From Ignavibacteria bacterium (GTDB lineage: Bacteria; Bacteroidota; Ignavibacteria; Ch128b), in assembly GCA_026415235.1 (NCBI GenBank), contig JAOAHM010000029.1, positions 1 through 41,949 on the forward strand: a stretch of 41,949 nucleotides of DNA, given 5' to 3'. The notes beneath the pieces were generated by a model, which worked only from the letters and a program-made list of their open reading frames with translations, was not told the origin of the DNA and did no database searches. Positions within the stretch are counted from its first letter, which is position 1, and every line of letters starts with the position of its first letter. The translations under genes and the position numbers were made by a program. This document shows, piece by piece, positions 1-8,140 of the stretch.

Positions 1-1767
1 TTCATACTCAGTTGCTTCAGCAATAATTTGATACTCACCACCAGTTAAATTATCAAATGAATATGAACCATCGTTAAGAGTGCTTGTATAAGCTACTACT
101 GTTCCGTTTATGTTAACTGCTAAAACTAACACACCACTTACAGGTTCACCAAGGATTGTCCGAACTTTACCATTTACTTTTGCAAAACCCGTATCTGGTC
201 GAGTAATTAAGTTAATATTAATTCCGCTTACAACACCAGTTTCTGTAATTGTAATGGTATCAGCATCTCTCCATCTGAAAGCAACAGTATCAAGTTTGTA
301 ATAACCAGGTAAATATGGTGGTCTTGGTTTTGCAAATAAGATATACTTGCCAGGTTCTAAATTCTCAATCAAGTAATTTCCAACTGAATCGGTTCTTACT
401 GATTTGAATGACTTGAATCTTCCATTTGTCAATTTGAACGCACTAACAATTGCTTCAACTCCAGCATTTGTATTGAAATCTTTTACTAATCCAGCAACAC
501 CATTGTTGTAAACTGGTTTCTGTTCAAGAACGAAATTGATGCCAGAAACATTTCCATTAACCAAAATTTTATCAGCTTCTTGGAAAGTTCGTTTGTTGTC
601 ATAGAATTCGGGATAATAATTTCTATTGAATGGCTTTGCATAAACTACATACTCAAAACCACCAACAACTTTAATTTGATAATTACCAAGACTATCTGTT
701 ACAACAGTCATATTTCTTGGAATTACATTGGGTGAAATAATTGGAAATGTTGTATCTCGAACAATGAAAGCAGTTACAGTTGATTTAATTGGATTACCAT
801 TTGCATCTAACACACTACCACTGATATTGTACAAAGCTGGCGGTGTAACTTTTGCAAGTGCTGCCGTAATATAAGCAGTAACATTTGGCACAACAGTGAT
901 TACATCAGCAGAGTCAATTGATTTTTTATTGTCATAAAATTCGGGATGATATCCTCGTTTGTAGAATCTAATCTTGTAATTTCCTTCAATCAATGTTTTT
1001 GAAAATTCGCCGTTTTGATTTGTATATGCTACTTCATGTCTTGCAGCATTGGTATTCAAGAAATAAACAGCTACATTTTCTAAAGGTTGGTTTGTAGTTT
1101 CATCTTTAACAAGTCCAGTAATTGTTCCTGTAGGACCAGAGACTTTAACTGTCCACTCTTGATAAGCAACTCCACCCAAATTACTTTGTGCTTTTAATTT
1201 AAATTTGAAATATCCAGATGCGGTTGGTGTCCAGCTTAGTAAGCCTGTTTCACTATTAATTGTAGCAGTGTTTGGTCCTTCGACTATTGAATATGAAATG
1301 ACTGCACCAGTTTGATTACTTGTTGCATTAGCATCGTATGTATATTCTACACCAATTGAACCAACCTTAGGTGGAATTGATACAAATTTAATTACATCAG
1401 GTATTGGAGGTGTTGTTATTGTAACAACATTACTTGGAGCACTTGTGCCTGAAGCTGTAAAGGCAACAACATAATAAGAATATGTACTGTTTGGTCTAAT
1501 GTTGTAATCGTTATAAATTAAGCCTCTCCATGATGTTGCAATTTGTTTGAAGGAAGAATCATTTGGTCCTTGTCGAAAAACTTTGAAAAGATAGTTCACC
1601 CCAGGAGTTGATGGCATTTGCCACTTTAATTCGACATATCCATAAGCTGTGCTTGGATTTTGCTGCTTGAATTGGGCTGTTAGATTTGTGGGGGATGGTA
1701 CTTGTGCGTACATTAAATTGAGCCCAATCAAGGTCAAAAAAACAATTAATATGTTGATTTTTTTCAT
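1..1767 (-). CDS. Secreted FN3 / carboxypeptidase-regulatory-repeat protein, C-terminus cut by window edge
   Basis: The frame stays open from the ATG at 1765-1767 to base 1 (589 codons, no stop), so the C-terminus lies outside the window. A signal peptide (about residues 1-21, MKKINILIVF start) is followed by a fibronectin type III domain (about 25-110), an Ig/cadherin-like putative domain (about 112-205, with the GLLSWTPT segment) and at least four carboxypeptidase-regulatory-like (CarboxypepD_reg) beta-sandwich repeats starting near residues 213, 305, 405 and 505. Two repeats carry an almost identical YPEFYDNK...AD.I segment. A GAGAGGA ribosome-binding site sits 7 bases before the ATG and a good sigma70-type promoter lies just upstream. 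The family is typical of surface or secreted proteins of this phylum; a T9SS sorting domain is expected at the missing end but cannot be seen. Substrate or partner is unknown. Confidence 0.85.
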   Translation of the reverse strand, partial: MKKINILIVFLTLIGLNLMYAQVPSPTNLTAQFKQQNPSTAYGYVELKWQMPSTPGVNYLFKVFRQGPNDSSFKQIATSWRGLIYNDYNIRPNSTYSYYVVAFTASGTSAPSNVVTITTPPIPDVIKFVSIPPKVGSIGVEYTYDANATSNQTGAVISYSIVEGPNTATINSETGLLSWTPTASGYFKFKLKAQSNLGGVAYQEWTVKVSGPTGTITGLVKDETTNQPLENVAVYFLNTNAARHEVAYTNQNGEFSKTLIEGNYKIRFYKRGYHPEFYDNKKSIDSADVITVVPNVTAYITAALAKVTPPALYNISGSVLDANGNPIKSTVTAFIVRDTTFPIISPNVIPRNMTVVTDSLGNYQIKVVGGFEYVVYAKPFNRNYYPEFYDNKRTFQEADKILVNGNVSGINFVLEQKPVYNNGVAGLVKDFNTNAGVEAIVSAFKLTNGRFKSFKSVRTDSVGNYLIENLEPGKYILFAKPRPPYLPGYYKLDTVAFRWRDADTITITETGVVSGININLITRPDTGFAKVNGKVRTILGEPVSGVLVLAVNINGTVVAYTSTLNDGSYSFDNLTGGEYQIIAEATEYE

Positions 1768-1787
1768 AGTAAATCCTCTCTTTTTTT

Positions 1788-1816
1788 ATTTTAAGTTCAT
1801 ATTCTATGCCAGTCAA
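1788..1816 (-). promoter_or_regulatory. Sigma70-type promoter for the FN3/CarboxypepD gene
   Basis: Read on the minus strand, TTGACT (1811-1816) and TAAAAT (1788-1793) are separated by exactly 17 bases; each matches the consensus at 5 of 6 positions. A start site near 1781 would leave a very short leader that just contains the GAGAGGA ribosome-binding site of the gene starting at 1767. This is prediction by pattern only. Confidence 0.5.
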
Positions 1817-1958
1817 TAAATTTTAATGTTCATTGATATTCTATGTTTTTGACAGATTTCAAGCATAAAAAGTTGAAAGCACCAATCATACTTTTCATTA
1901 ACTACGAAAAATTTTCGGAGGAGTAGACTAATTTTCATTTGAATGAAAAATAAAAGTT

Positions 1959-2777
1959 TTAATTAATTAACACCTTTAGAGAAAAATTAACTGATTTGAA
2001 GTTATAATCAAAAGTTATTTGTGGAAGCGCATTCGAATTAAGATTGGAAAAAAAATCTATTTGAGAATAAAGATAAACTAAGCTCAACGCTCCAATGGAG
2101 ATATTCTTTAACTTATAGTAAGTGTTATATGATTTATATTTTTCGGTAATTCTTTCAGGAATTGTTTCGTTCAAATATTCATTTTCTTTTTTTGCAGTGA
2201 TGTATGAAAAATAAATTGTTGAGATTAGAGAAAGTGAGTATGAAATAGTGAATAAATAACCTTTGGATTTTTGATTTAATACAAAATTTCCCCAACCTGG
2301 AATTAACAGATTCTTCCAAATTGATTCTTTATAAATTGAAAAATTGTTGAATGAGTTTTCTTTCTTAGTATTCTCTTTTTGATTATTTATTTCATATTGA
2401 TTTTTAGATTTTGAAACTTCTTCAAGTTCTCTTTTTTTAAGTTGATTAAAGAAAGAAATTATCTTAGGTGAAACAGTAGACGAGTCTAATTTAAAGTTTT
2501 GGTCCAACTTTAGAAGATTTCTAAAATTCTCTTCACTCAAGTTGATGTCCCACATGTGAAATGCAGAGATTGCTTTATAATAAAAGATTTGAATGGAATC
2601 TTCTTTTGATAGGTTTGCGTTATAAATTAATAGCGAATCACCAATTGCTATAACTTTATCGTATTCAAAATTTTCGAAATGGGATTTTAAAGTTTCACCA
2701 ATTCGGTTTTGTTGTTGTGAATATAAAATTTGACATAGCAGGAGAGATAGAAATGTAATTGAAAGAATTTTTTTCAT
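1959..2777 (-). CDS. DUF5683-like envelope membrane protein
   Basis: A 272-residue protein with a signal peptide (MKKILSITFLSLLLCQ..., cleaved near residue 20), an alpha-helical TPR-like stretch (about 25-115), a Lys/Glu/Asn-rich linker (about 115-145) and a C-terminal part with the LLIPGWGNFVLNQKSKGYLF segment (about 157-176) followed by hydrophobic helices. The PGWG/PGxGxxYxxxxxKG pattern recalls DUF5683 proteins of Bacteroidota; this is recognition by eye, and function is unknown. Its ATG overlaps the stop of the kelch gene by one base (TAATG), which suggests translational coupling. It is the last gene of a five-gene operon with a Ser/Thr kinase and a sigma54 activator. A second protein with the same motif is encoded at 36638-37516. 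Confidence 0.8.
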   Translation of the reverse strand: MKKILSITFLSLLLCQILYSQQQNRIGETLKSHFENFEYDKVIAIGDSLLIYNANLSKEDSIQIFYYKAISAFHMWDINLSEENFRNLLKLDQNFKLDSSTVSPKIISFFNQLKKRELEEVSKSKNQYEINNQKENTKKENSFNNFSIYKESIWKNLLIPGWGNFVLNQKSKGYLFTISYSLSLISTIYFSYITAKKENEYLNETIPERITEKYKSYNTYYKLKNISIGALSLVYLYSQIDFFSNLNSNALPQITFDYNFKSVNFSLKVLIN

Positions 2778-4051
2778 TACTTAGCTAAAATCATTTTCTT
2801 GGTGATTGTCGTCTTACCTAAACTAATTCTATAAAAATAAACTCCGCTCGAAACTTTTTTCCCATCATTATCAAATCCATTCCAAATTACTAAATGCTCA
2901 CCTGGCTCTAATTCGTCATTTAATAAAAGTTTTACTTGTTTACCAAAAATATCAAATATTTCAAGAAAAACTTTAGATTTTTGCGAAATTTTGAAGGAAA
3001 TTGTTGTGGTAGGATTGAAAGGATTTGGAAAGTTTTGATGTAATTCAATTTCATTCATTACAGCTGGATTGTCATTTTCAGTAGATGTTCTTAAATCTAA
3101 TTTTTCAACAAATGGGACGATGTTATCAAATTGATTTTCACCTCCGAAGACATAGATTGAATTTCTGAACTTCACTGCAGCAAATTCTCTTCGTGGATAA
3201 AGCATCGGTGGACCTTGTTCAATTGAAAAAGAAGTTCCATAGAAATTGAAAATCTCAGTTGAACGTAAAGCCTTTGAATTTTCATTAAATCCACCAATAA
3301 TCATAATTGAATTGTTACTTAAATCAATTGCTTCAGAACCAGCTCGAGGTACTAATAAGTTTAATGAAATTCGATTTAATGATCTACTTGTGATGTTATA
3401 TCGGTAAATACGATTTGAAATTCCAATTGATACACCACCAAAAATGAAAATGTTATCATTAAGTTTTGCAGTTGATTGATAAAACGGTTGCTCTGGTGTA
3501 TCCTGTAATCTTTCAATAGCGAATAAAACGGAATCTTTTTTGAAATCATATTCAACAAAGAAATTCATTCTACTTGTATCTTGATGAACATAAGCTTTCT
3601 TACCACCAAAAATGTAAATTTTATTATCAATACTTACACCAGTAAAGAATGTTCGATTAAAGATTGGGTTGTATTTATAAATGTATGGTGAAAAATTTTG
3701 CTTCCAAACTTCGAGAGTGTAATAATCCCTTGGATTGTAACTTCGAGTAATTCCACCATAGATTAAGAGACTATCACCAGATTTAGATGAAAGAAAATTA
3801 GTTCGTCTAAATTTTGTTTGACCAATTATTCTCCATTTGTTGGTTTGTGGATTGTATTCTTGAATTAAGTCTATTGGTGAATTCAATGAATCTGAAAATC
3901 CACCAATAATAAGAATGACCGAGTCTAAGGCAATGGCTCTATGCCCTTTAACTGGAACTGGCATTCTTCCCACTTCACGCCATTGAAGGTTTTGACCAAT
4001 AGCTAAATTCACAAGTATTAAAAACACACAATATTTAATTAACTGTCTCAT
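2777..4051 (-). CDS. Kelch-repeat protein with T9SS type-A sorting domain
   Basis: A 424-residue exported protein. After a signal peptide (about 1-20) come six kelch-type blades marked by I(I/F/Y)GG segments (LIIGGFSD, LIYGGI, YIFGGKK, FIFGGVS, MIIGGFNE, YVFGGENQ), enough for one closed six-bladed beta-propeller. The last ~95 residues are a T9SS type-A C-terminal sorting domain: NFPNPFNPTTTISF, then a FlgD-like beta-sandwich with SSGVYFYRI and the terminal basic tail KKMILAK. It should therefore be exported across the outer membrane by the T9SS and trimmed by PorU. The ATG at 4049-4051 was chosen; a GTG one codon upstream (4054) is possible. It lies 10-13 bases after the kinase stop and overlaps the next gene by one base. 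The ligand is unknown. Confidence 0.88.
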   Translation of the reverse strand: MRQLIKYCVFLILVNLAIGQNLQWREVGRMPVPVKGHRAIALDSVILIIGGFSDSLNSPIDLIQEYNPQTNKWRIIGQTKFRRTNFLSSKSGDSLLIYGGITRSYNPRDYYTLEVWKQNFSPYIYKYNPIFNRTFFTGVSIDNKIYIFGGKKAYVHQDTSRMNFFVEYDFKKDSVLFAIERLQDTPEQPFYQSTAKLNDNIFIFGGVSIGISNRIYRYNITSRSLNRISLNLLVPRAGSEAIDLSNNSIMIIGGFNENSKALRSTEIFNFYGTSFSIEQGPPMLYPRREFAAVKFRNSIYVFGGENQFDNIVPFVEKLDLRTSTENDNPAVMNEIELHQNFPNPFNPTTTISFKISQKSKVFLEIFDIFGKQVKLLLNDELEPGEHLVIWNGFDNDGKKVSSGVYFYRISLGKTTITKKMILAK

Positions 4052-4064
4052 CACATTAAATTTC

Positions 4065-5615
4065 TCAATTATTGTGCCAGTTGGTTATTGCGTTGAAATT
4101 TAATTTATAAATCAATGTTTCACCCTTTTGAACTAAAATCGTATCAATAAAATTTCCAAAATTTGGATTGTAAATTTCTATGAATTGTTTCCCAGGACTA
4201 ACTATTAATGGTCTTTCAAAAGGTGAAATTCCGATTCGTTTACCATTAATTTTAACTTCACCCCATGGTATGATTTGAAAATTGATAAAGCTATATGTCT
4301 TGTAAAAATTAACATCAAGAGTTATTACTTCGTTTGAATTGATTTCGACTTTTTTTTCTACAGGAGGAAAGTTGGGATGAACTAACTTAATAGTGTAATT
4401 GCCAGGTTCGAGTGTAATAGGATTATCAAGAGGAGTTGTTTCATACTTTTGATTATTGATGTAAATATCTGCCCAAGGATAACAAGTGATTATTAAACTA
4501 CCTTTTAAATTTTGAGTTGTGGTTTGATTTGTTTCTAAATTCTTTTGAATATTTTCAACTTTTTTTTCGGGAATTGATTTTTCAGTTTCTGATATAATTT
4601 CTTTCTGCGATGGCATTTCCTGATTTTTCAAATTCGCAGCTTCTGATTCTGTTTTAGGAAATTCACTTTGAGATTTGAATGAATTTTTTATATGAAAATA
4701 AGAAACTGACAAAATTAAAATTGCTAATATCAATGCAAATACAATTTTCGCTTTGTTAGTAAATAGAATTTTTTTCGTTCTTTCCTCAGAATATGTTTCT
4801 AATGGTTTTTCAATATTTAGTGCGGAGATTATTTCACTTACATTTTGAAAACGATTTGCTCTTTGTTTCTCCAAACACTTTAATATAACATTAGATAAAT
4901 TTTCTGGTATATGAGTTAAGCTTTGAGTTAGTTCATTTTTATCAAGAACTAATATATTATTAATTGTTGCAGCAACATCTTTTCCAATAAATGGATTTTT
5001 TCCAGTGACTAATTCATAAGCTATTATTCCAAAAGAAAAAATGTCTGTACGAGTATCAAGAGTTTCACCACGAATTTGTTCAGGTGACATATAACCAGGT
5101 GTGCCTACAATCGATTCTTGTTGCGTCACTTGATTTTCATCTTCACTTAGAGCAAGACCAAAGTCAGCAATTTTTACAAATAAGTTTTTATCAATAAGTA
5201 TATTCTCAGGCTTTAAATCTCGGTGGATAATTTTTTGTTTGTGAGCATAATCAAGACCAAGAAGAATTTGAGAAACTATTTTAAAGAATTCATCACTATT
5301 TGGTTTTTTTGTCTTTATGTATTCTCGAAGAGATTGGCTTTCAAAATATTCGAATGATAAGTAGAAAAAATCTTCATGAGTTCCAAAATCTAAAACTTTA
5401 ATTATGTTTGGATGGTCAAGCTTTGCAAGTATTTTAGCTTCTCTTTTAAACCTGTGTAGTATTGTAGGTTCTTTTAAGTTTCTTGTGTTTAATGTCTTTA
5501 AGATTATTTTTTTATTCAAGTAAATATGATTTGCAAGGTAGACAGAACTTTGCCCATCTTTTTTTAGTGTTTCTATGATTTCGAATTTTCCAAAAAGTAG
5601 ATTTTCGTTATTCAT
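4065..5615 (-). CDS. Transmembrane Ser/Thr protein kinase with two periplasmic PEGA domains
   Basis: A 516-residue Hanks-type kinase. The kinase domain (about 10-270) has the ATP lysine K40, the helix-C glutamate E59, HRDLKPEN (131-138), DFG (151-153) and GTPGYMSPEQ (171-180). The glycine-rich loop is poor: LKKDGQSSVYLA keeps one of the usual glycines. One membrane helix (about 290-308) is followed by a Lys/Glu/Gln-rich stalk (310-370) and two PEGA domains (about 371-437 and 441-507), so the kinase is cytoplasmic and the PEGA pair periplasmic. PEGA domains usually bind surface-layer or wall components. The ATG at 5613-5615 (MNNENLLFG) was chosen; an in-frame TTG at 5624 would add three residues. 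The start overlaps the end of the sigma54 activator gene by 8 bases, so the two are cotranscribed and the activator is a plausible phosphorylation target (inference). Confidence 0.92.
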   Translation of the reverse strand: MNNENLLFGKFEIIETLKKDGQSSVYLANHIYLNKKIILKTLNTRNLKEPTILHRFKREAKILAKLDHPNIIKVLDFGTHEDFFYLSFEYFESQSLREYIKTKKPNSDEFFKIVSQILLGLDYAHKQKIIHRDLKPENILIDKNLFVKIADFGLALSEDENQVTQQESIVGTPGYMSPEQIRGETLDTRTDIFSFGIIAYELVTGKNPFIGKDVAATINNILVLDKNELTQSLTHIPENLSNVILKCLEKQRANRFQNVSEIISALNIEKPLETYSEERTKKILFTNKAKIVFALILAILILSVSYFHIKNSFKSQSEFPKTESEAANLKNQEMPSQKEIISETEKSIPEKKVENIQKNLETNQTTTQNLKGSLIITCYPWADIYINNQKYETTPLDNPITLEPGNYTIKLVHPNFPPVEKKVEINSNEVITLDVNFYKTYSFINFQIIPWGEVKINGKRIGISPFERPLIVSPGKQFIEIYNPNFGNFIDTILVQKGETLIYKLNFNAITNWHNN

Positions 5616-7110
5616 TACTATCAAATTCTGATGAATTAATTTCTTTTAATTTCATTTGAACCCATCTGACCGATACACCGAGTGACTTAGCAGTTTGGGT
5701 TCTGTTTCCATTATATTCTTTTAATCTTTTTAGCAAAAGTAATTTTTCAAAATCTTCAAGTGTTCCTCTGAAGTCGAGTAAACTTTCTTCTTCATCAATT
5801 ACAATATGTTCAGGTAAAAGAATGTTGGAGTCGCATAGGATTAATGCTCGTTGAATTACATTTTCTAATTGACGGACATTTCCAGGCCAGTAAAAGTTTT
5901 GAAGTTTTTTCATCGCATCTGGTGCGATTGTAATTTCCTTTGATGAATATTTTTTTATGAAATGTTTAACTAATAGGGGAATGTCTTCTCTTCGTTCTCT
6001 TAAAGGAGGAATTTCGATGGGAAAAACATTTAAACGATAAAATAAATCTTCTCTGAATTTATTTTCACTAACAAGTTGCTTTAAATCTTTATTTGTTGCA
6101 GCAATAATTCTGACATCTACTTTAATTGGTTTTGTATCACCTAATCGAATTATTTCTTTGTTTTGAAGGACTCTCAATAACTTTGCTTGTAGAGCTGGTG
6201 AAATATCAGCAATCTCATCAAGAAAAAAAGTCCCACCATTTGCAACCTCAAAAAGACCTTTCTTGTCGCTCGTTGCTCCAGTAAATGCTCCTTTGCGATA
6301 ACCAAAGAGTTCACTTTCAAGTAATGTATCTGGAATAGAACCACAAAATTGAGCAATGTAAGGTTTATCTTTTCGATGACTTAAATTGTGAATTGACCTT
6401 GCAACAAGTTCTTTACCTGTTCCACTTTCACCTAAGATTAAAACTGTTGCATCAGTAACAGCAACTTTGTGAATTAATTGAAATAATTTTTTAATCGCAT
6501 TGCTTTCACCAATTATTTCTCGAATTGGTTGGATGTTTTGCAGTTGATTTCTAAGAAGTAAATTTTCTTTTTCAAGATTTTGGTAATCTATTATTTTATC
6601 TAATGCGAGTGAAACTAAGTTGGAAAAGAAATCTAAGAAAACAAGATTTTCTTCTGTGAATTCTTTTCGATTGAGTTGACTATCAACAAGAATTACTCCC
6701 CAAACTTCTCCGTTCTTAATTATTGGTACACCAAGGACTGATTTTATTTTATGAATTTGAACACTATCGAATTGAGAGATTGTTGGATCGCTTTGGACAT
6801 CGTGATATAAACATGGTTTCTTTGATTCCACAACTTTTTGAAGTATACCAGAAGAAAAACTGGTCAAGTCTTGAATAGATTCTTTCATCAAGTTTCTTGC
6901 GGCTATTATTTCAAATTCTTTTTTTGCTTCGTTGTATTTCGCAAAAAGTCCACGCTCTGCATCAACGACATTAATAATTAAATCGAGAGTTTCTTCAATT
7001 AATCCTTCTTCGTAATGTAACGAGTTCAATCTTTTACTTATTTGATATAAAAGCTCGAACTGATCTTTTGATAATGATTTTATTTTTTTTATTTCTTCTT
7101 TCACAGACAT
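5608..7110 (-). CDS. Sigma54-dependent transcription activator with N-terminal GAF domain
   Basis: A 500-residue bacterial enhancer-binding protein. A GAF domain (about 20-172) replaces the usual phospho-receiver. A short coiled linker (175-195) leads to the AAA+ sigma54-interaction domain (about 198-420) with Walker A GESGTGKE (227-234), the sigma54-contacting GAFTGA loop (274-279), Walker B TFFLDE (294-299), REDLFYRLNV (353-362) and WPGNVRQLENVI (408-419). A Fis-type helix-turn-helix closes the protein (about 451-490, NRTQTAKSLGVSVRWVQ). All residues needed for sigma54 remodelling are present. It starts 10 bases after the upstream lipoprotein gene and overlaps the kinase gene. With no receiver domain it is probably controlled by a ligand in GAF or by phosphorylation from the adjacent kinase (inference). 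Target promoters are unknown; no clear GG-N10-GC element was found nearby. Confidence 0.95.
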   Translation of the reverse strand: MSVKEEIKKIKSLSKDQFELLYQISKRLNSLHYEEGLIEETLDLIINVVDAERGLFAKYNEAKKEFEIIAARNLMKESIQDLTSFSSGILQKVVESKKPCLYHDVQSDPTISQFDSVQIHKIKSVLGVPIIKNGEVWGVILVDSQLNRKEFTEENLVFLDFFSNLVSLALDKIIDYQNLEKENLLLRNQLQNIQPIREIIGESNAIKKLFQLIHKVAVTDATVLILGESGTGKELVARSIHNLSHRKDKPYIAQFCGSIPDTLLESELFGYRKGAFTGATSDKKGLFEVANGGTFFLDEIADISPALQAKLLRVLQNKEIIRLGDTKPIKVDVRIIAATNKDLKQLVSENKFREDLFYRLNVFPIEIPPLRERREDIPLLVKHFIKKYSSKEITIAPDAMKKLQNFYWPGNVRQLENVIQRALILCDSNILLPEHIVIDEEESLLDFRGTLEDFEKLLLLKRLKEYNGNRTQTAKSLGVSVRWVQMKLKEINSSEFDSNE

Positions 7111-7120
7111 TTCTCTAATC

Positions 7121-8098
7121 TCATTTTACTCGAAATGATGCTGGCCTTGACCTTGCTCTATTTAAGAATTGGTCAACACACCAAAGTACCCAGAAGTAAT
7201 TTCCTGACGGTAAATCGGTATCAACATTTATGGAAGTGCTTTCCATACTCAAATTTTTTTTCGACCAAACGACTGAAGGTGGAAATTCGTCATTATAGAT
7301 TTCAACATTGTAAGTGAACTTAAATCCTGGAACAAATCTTCTCCAGATTAACATTGGCTTTGAAGATGTTGAATCATAATTAACAGGCCATTCTAAGATA
7401 ATTTCTTCCTTAATTATTCTATTTAATTTTTCAGAACCGACTTGATATTCATGACCACTCAAATCTTTAACAATTACATCGAATTTAATTCCAATTAATT
7501 CGGAAAAATCATCTATACCAAAATCAAATTCAGAAAATTCTTTTTCATAAAATTTCGATTGAAGATTATACTCAAGTGGCAAGTTAACTTTAAGTGAATT
7601 GTTTCGAATGAAAACTGAATCAATATCATTGTCTTTATCGGTGATTTTTGCTCTTACAATCAGATTAACATTTTTAATGTTCGGATAATGATTTAATAGT
7701 ATAGAATAAAATTCAATACTATCGAGCTTTGGAATTTGATTTAAGAAAAAGTCACGATAAAATTTTGTCGAATTCCAGGTAATGTAAATTGAGTCTGGTT
7801 TATATCCATCAAGTTTTACGGTTAACCATCCTTCTTTTTTAGAAAAAGTTTCAATCTTAAAATAGCCATTTGAATTAGTAACAGAACCAATATTTTCGGG
7901 TGACCAAAAGACTAATGCATTTTTAAGAGTTGCTCTTGGTAAACTAAATGTATAAACATAACCTTCAATTGTGTAAACTTTTTTATCGGGATTAGCTGGA
8001 TCAAATGGATTTGAGTGTGGTGCATCACAGGAATTTTGAATTAAGCTTCCTACGATTACAAACACAAAAAAAATTAATTGATGTAAAAACTTTTTCAT
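7121..8098 (-). CDS. NPFDP-type lipoprotein with carboxypeptidase-regulatory-like domain
   Basis: A 325-residue protein with a hydrophobic leader ending at cysteine 24 (SLIQNSC), a relaxed lipobox, followed by CDAPHSNPFDPANPD. An SNPFDP segment directly after the lipid cysteine is common in lipoproteins of Ignavibacteria and relatives. Residues about 40-118 resemble a carboxypeptidase-regulatory-like beta-sandwich (YTIEGYVYT ... GSVTNSNGYFKIET). The rest looks like Ig-like beta-structure, with a C-terminal segment (SGNYFWVLWCVDQFLNRARS) typical of FN3-like domains. It is probably the first gene of the five-gene operon ending at 1959. The gap to the upstream DMT gene is 42 bases, so cotranscription with that gene is also possible. 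Specific function is unknown. Confidence 0.8.
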   Translation of the reverse strand: MKKFLHQLIFFVFVIVGSLIQNSCDAPHSNPFDPANPDKKVYTIEGYVYTFSLPRATLKNALVFWSPENIGSVTNSNGYFKIETFSKKEGWLTVKLDGYKPDSIYITWNSTKFYRDFFLNQIPKLDSIEFYSILLNHYPNIKNVNLIVRAKITDKDNDIDSVFIRNNSLKVNLPLEYNLQSKFYEKEFSEFDFGIDDFSELIGIKFDVIVKDLSGHEYQVGSEKLNRIIKEEIILEWPVNYDSTSSKPMLIWRRFVPGFKFTYNVEIYNDEFPPSVVWSKKNLSMESTSINVDTDLPSGNYFWVLWCVDQFLNRARSRPASFRVK

Positions 8099-8140
8099 TC
8101 AGTATTAAAAAAGATTAACTAATATAATTTATTTAATTGA

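Noticed and set aside
1559-1816. 85-codon minus-strand frame covering the start of the FN3/CarboxypepD gene
   Set aside because: It is in another frame from the clear signal peptide starting at 1767, overlaps the promoter, and its translation resembles no protein.
1905-1949. Small dyads (CGAAAA/TTTTCG and TTTTCATT/AATGAAAA) after the DUF5683 gene
   Set aside because: Loops of 1-2 bases and no T-run on the minus strand; not credible terminators.
5608-7110. Pairing of the giant histidine kinase with the GAF-sigma54 activator as a two-component system
   Set aside because: The activator has no receiver domain with a phospho-accepting aspartate and the genes are in different operons.
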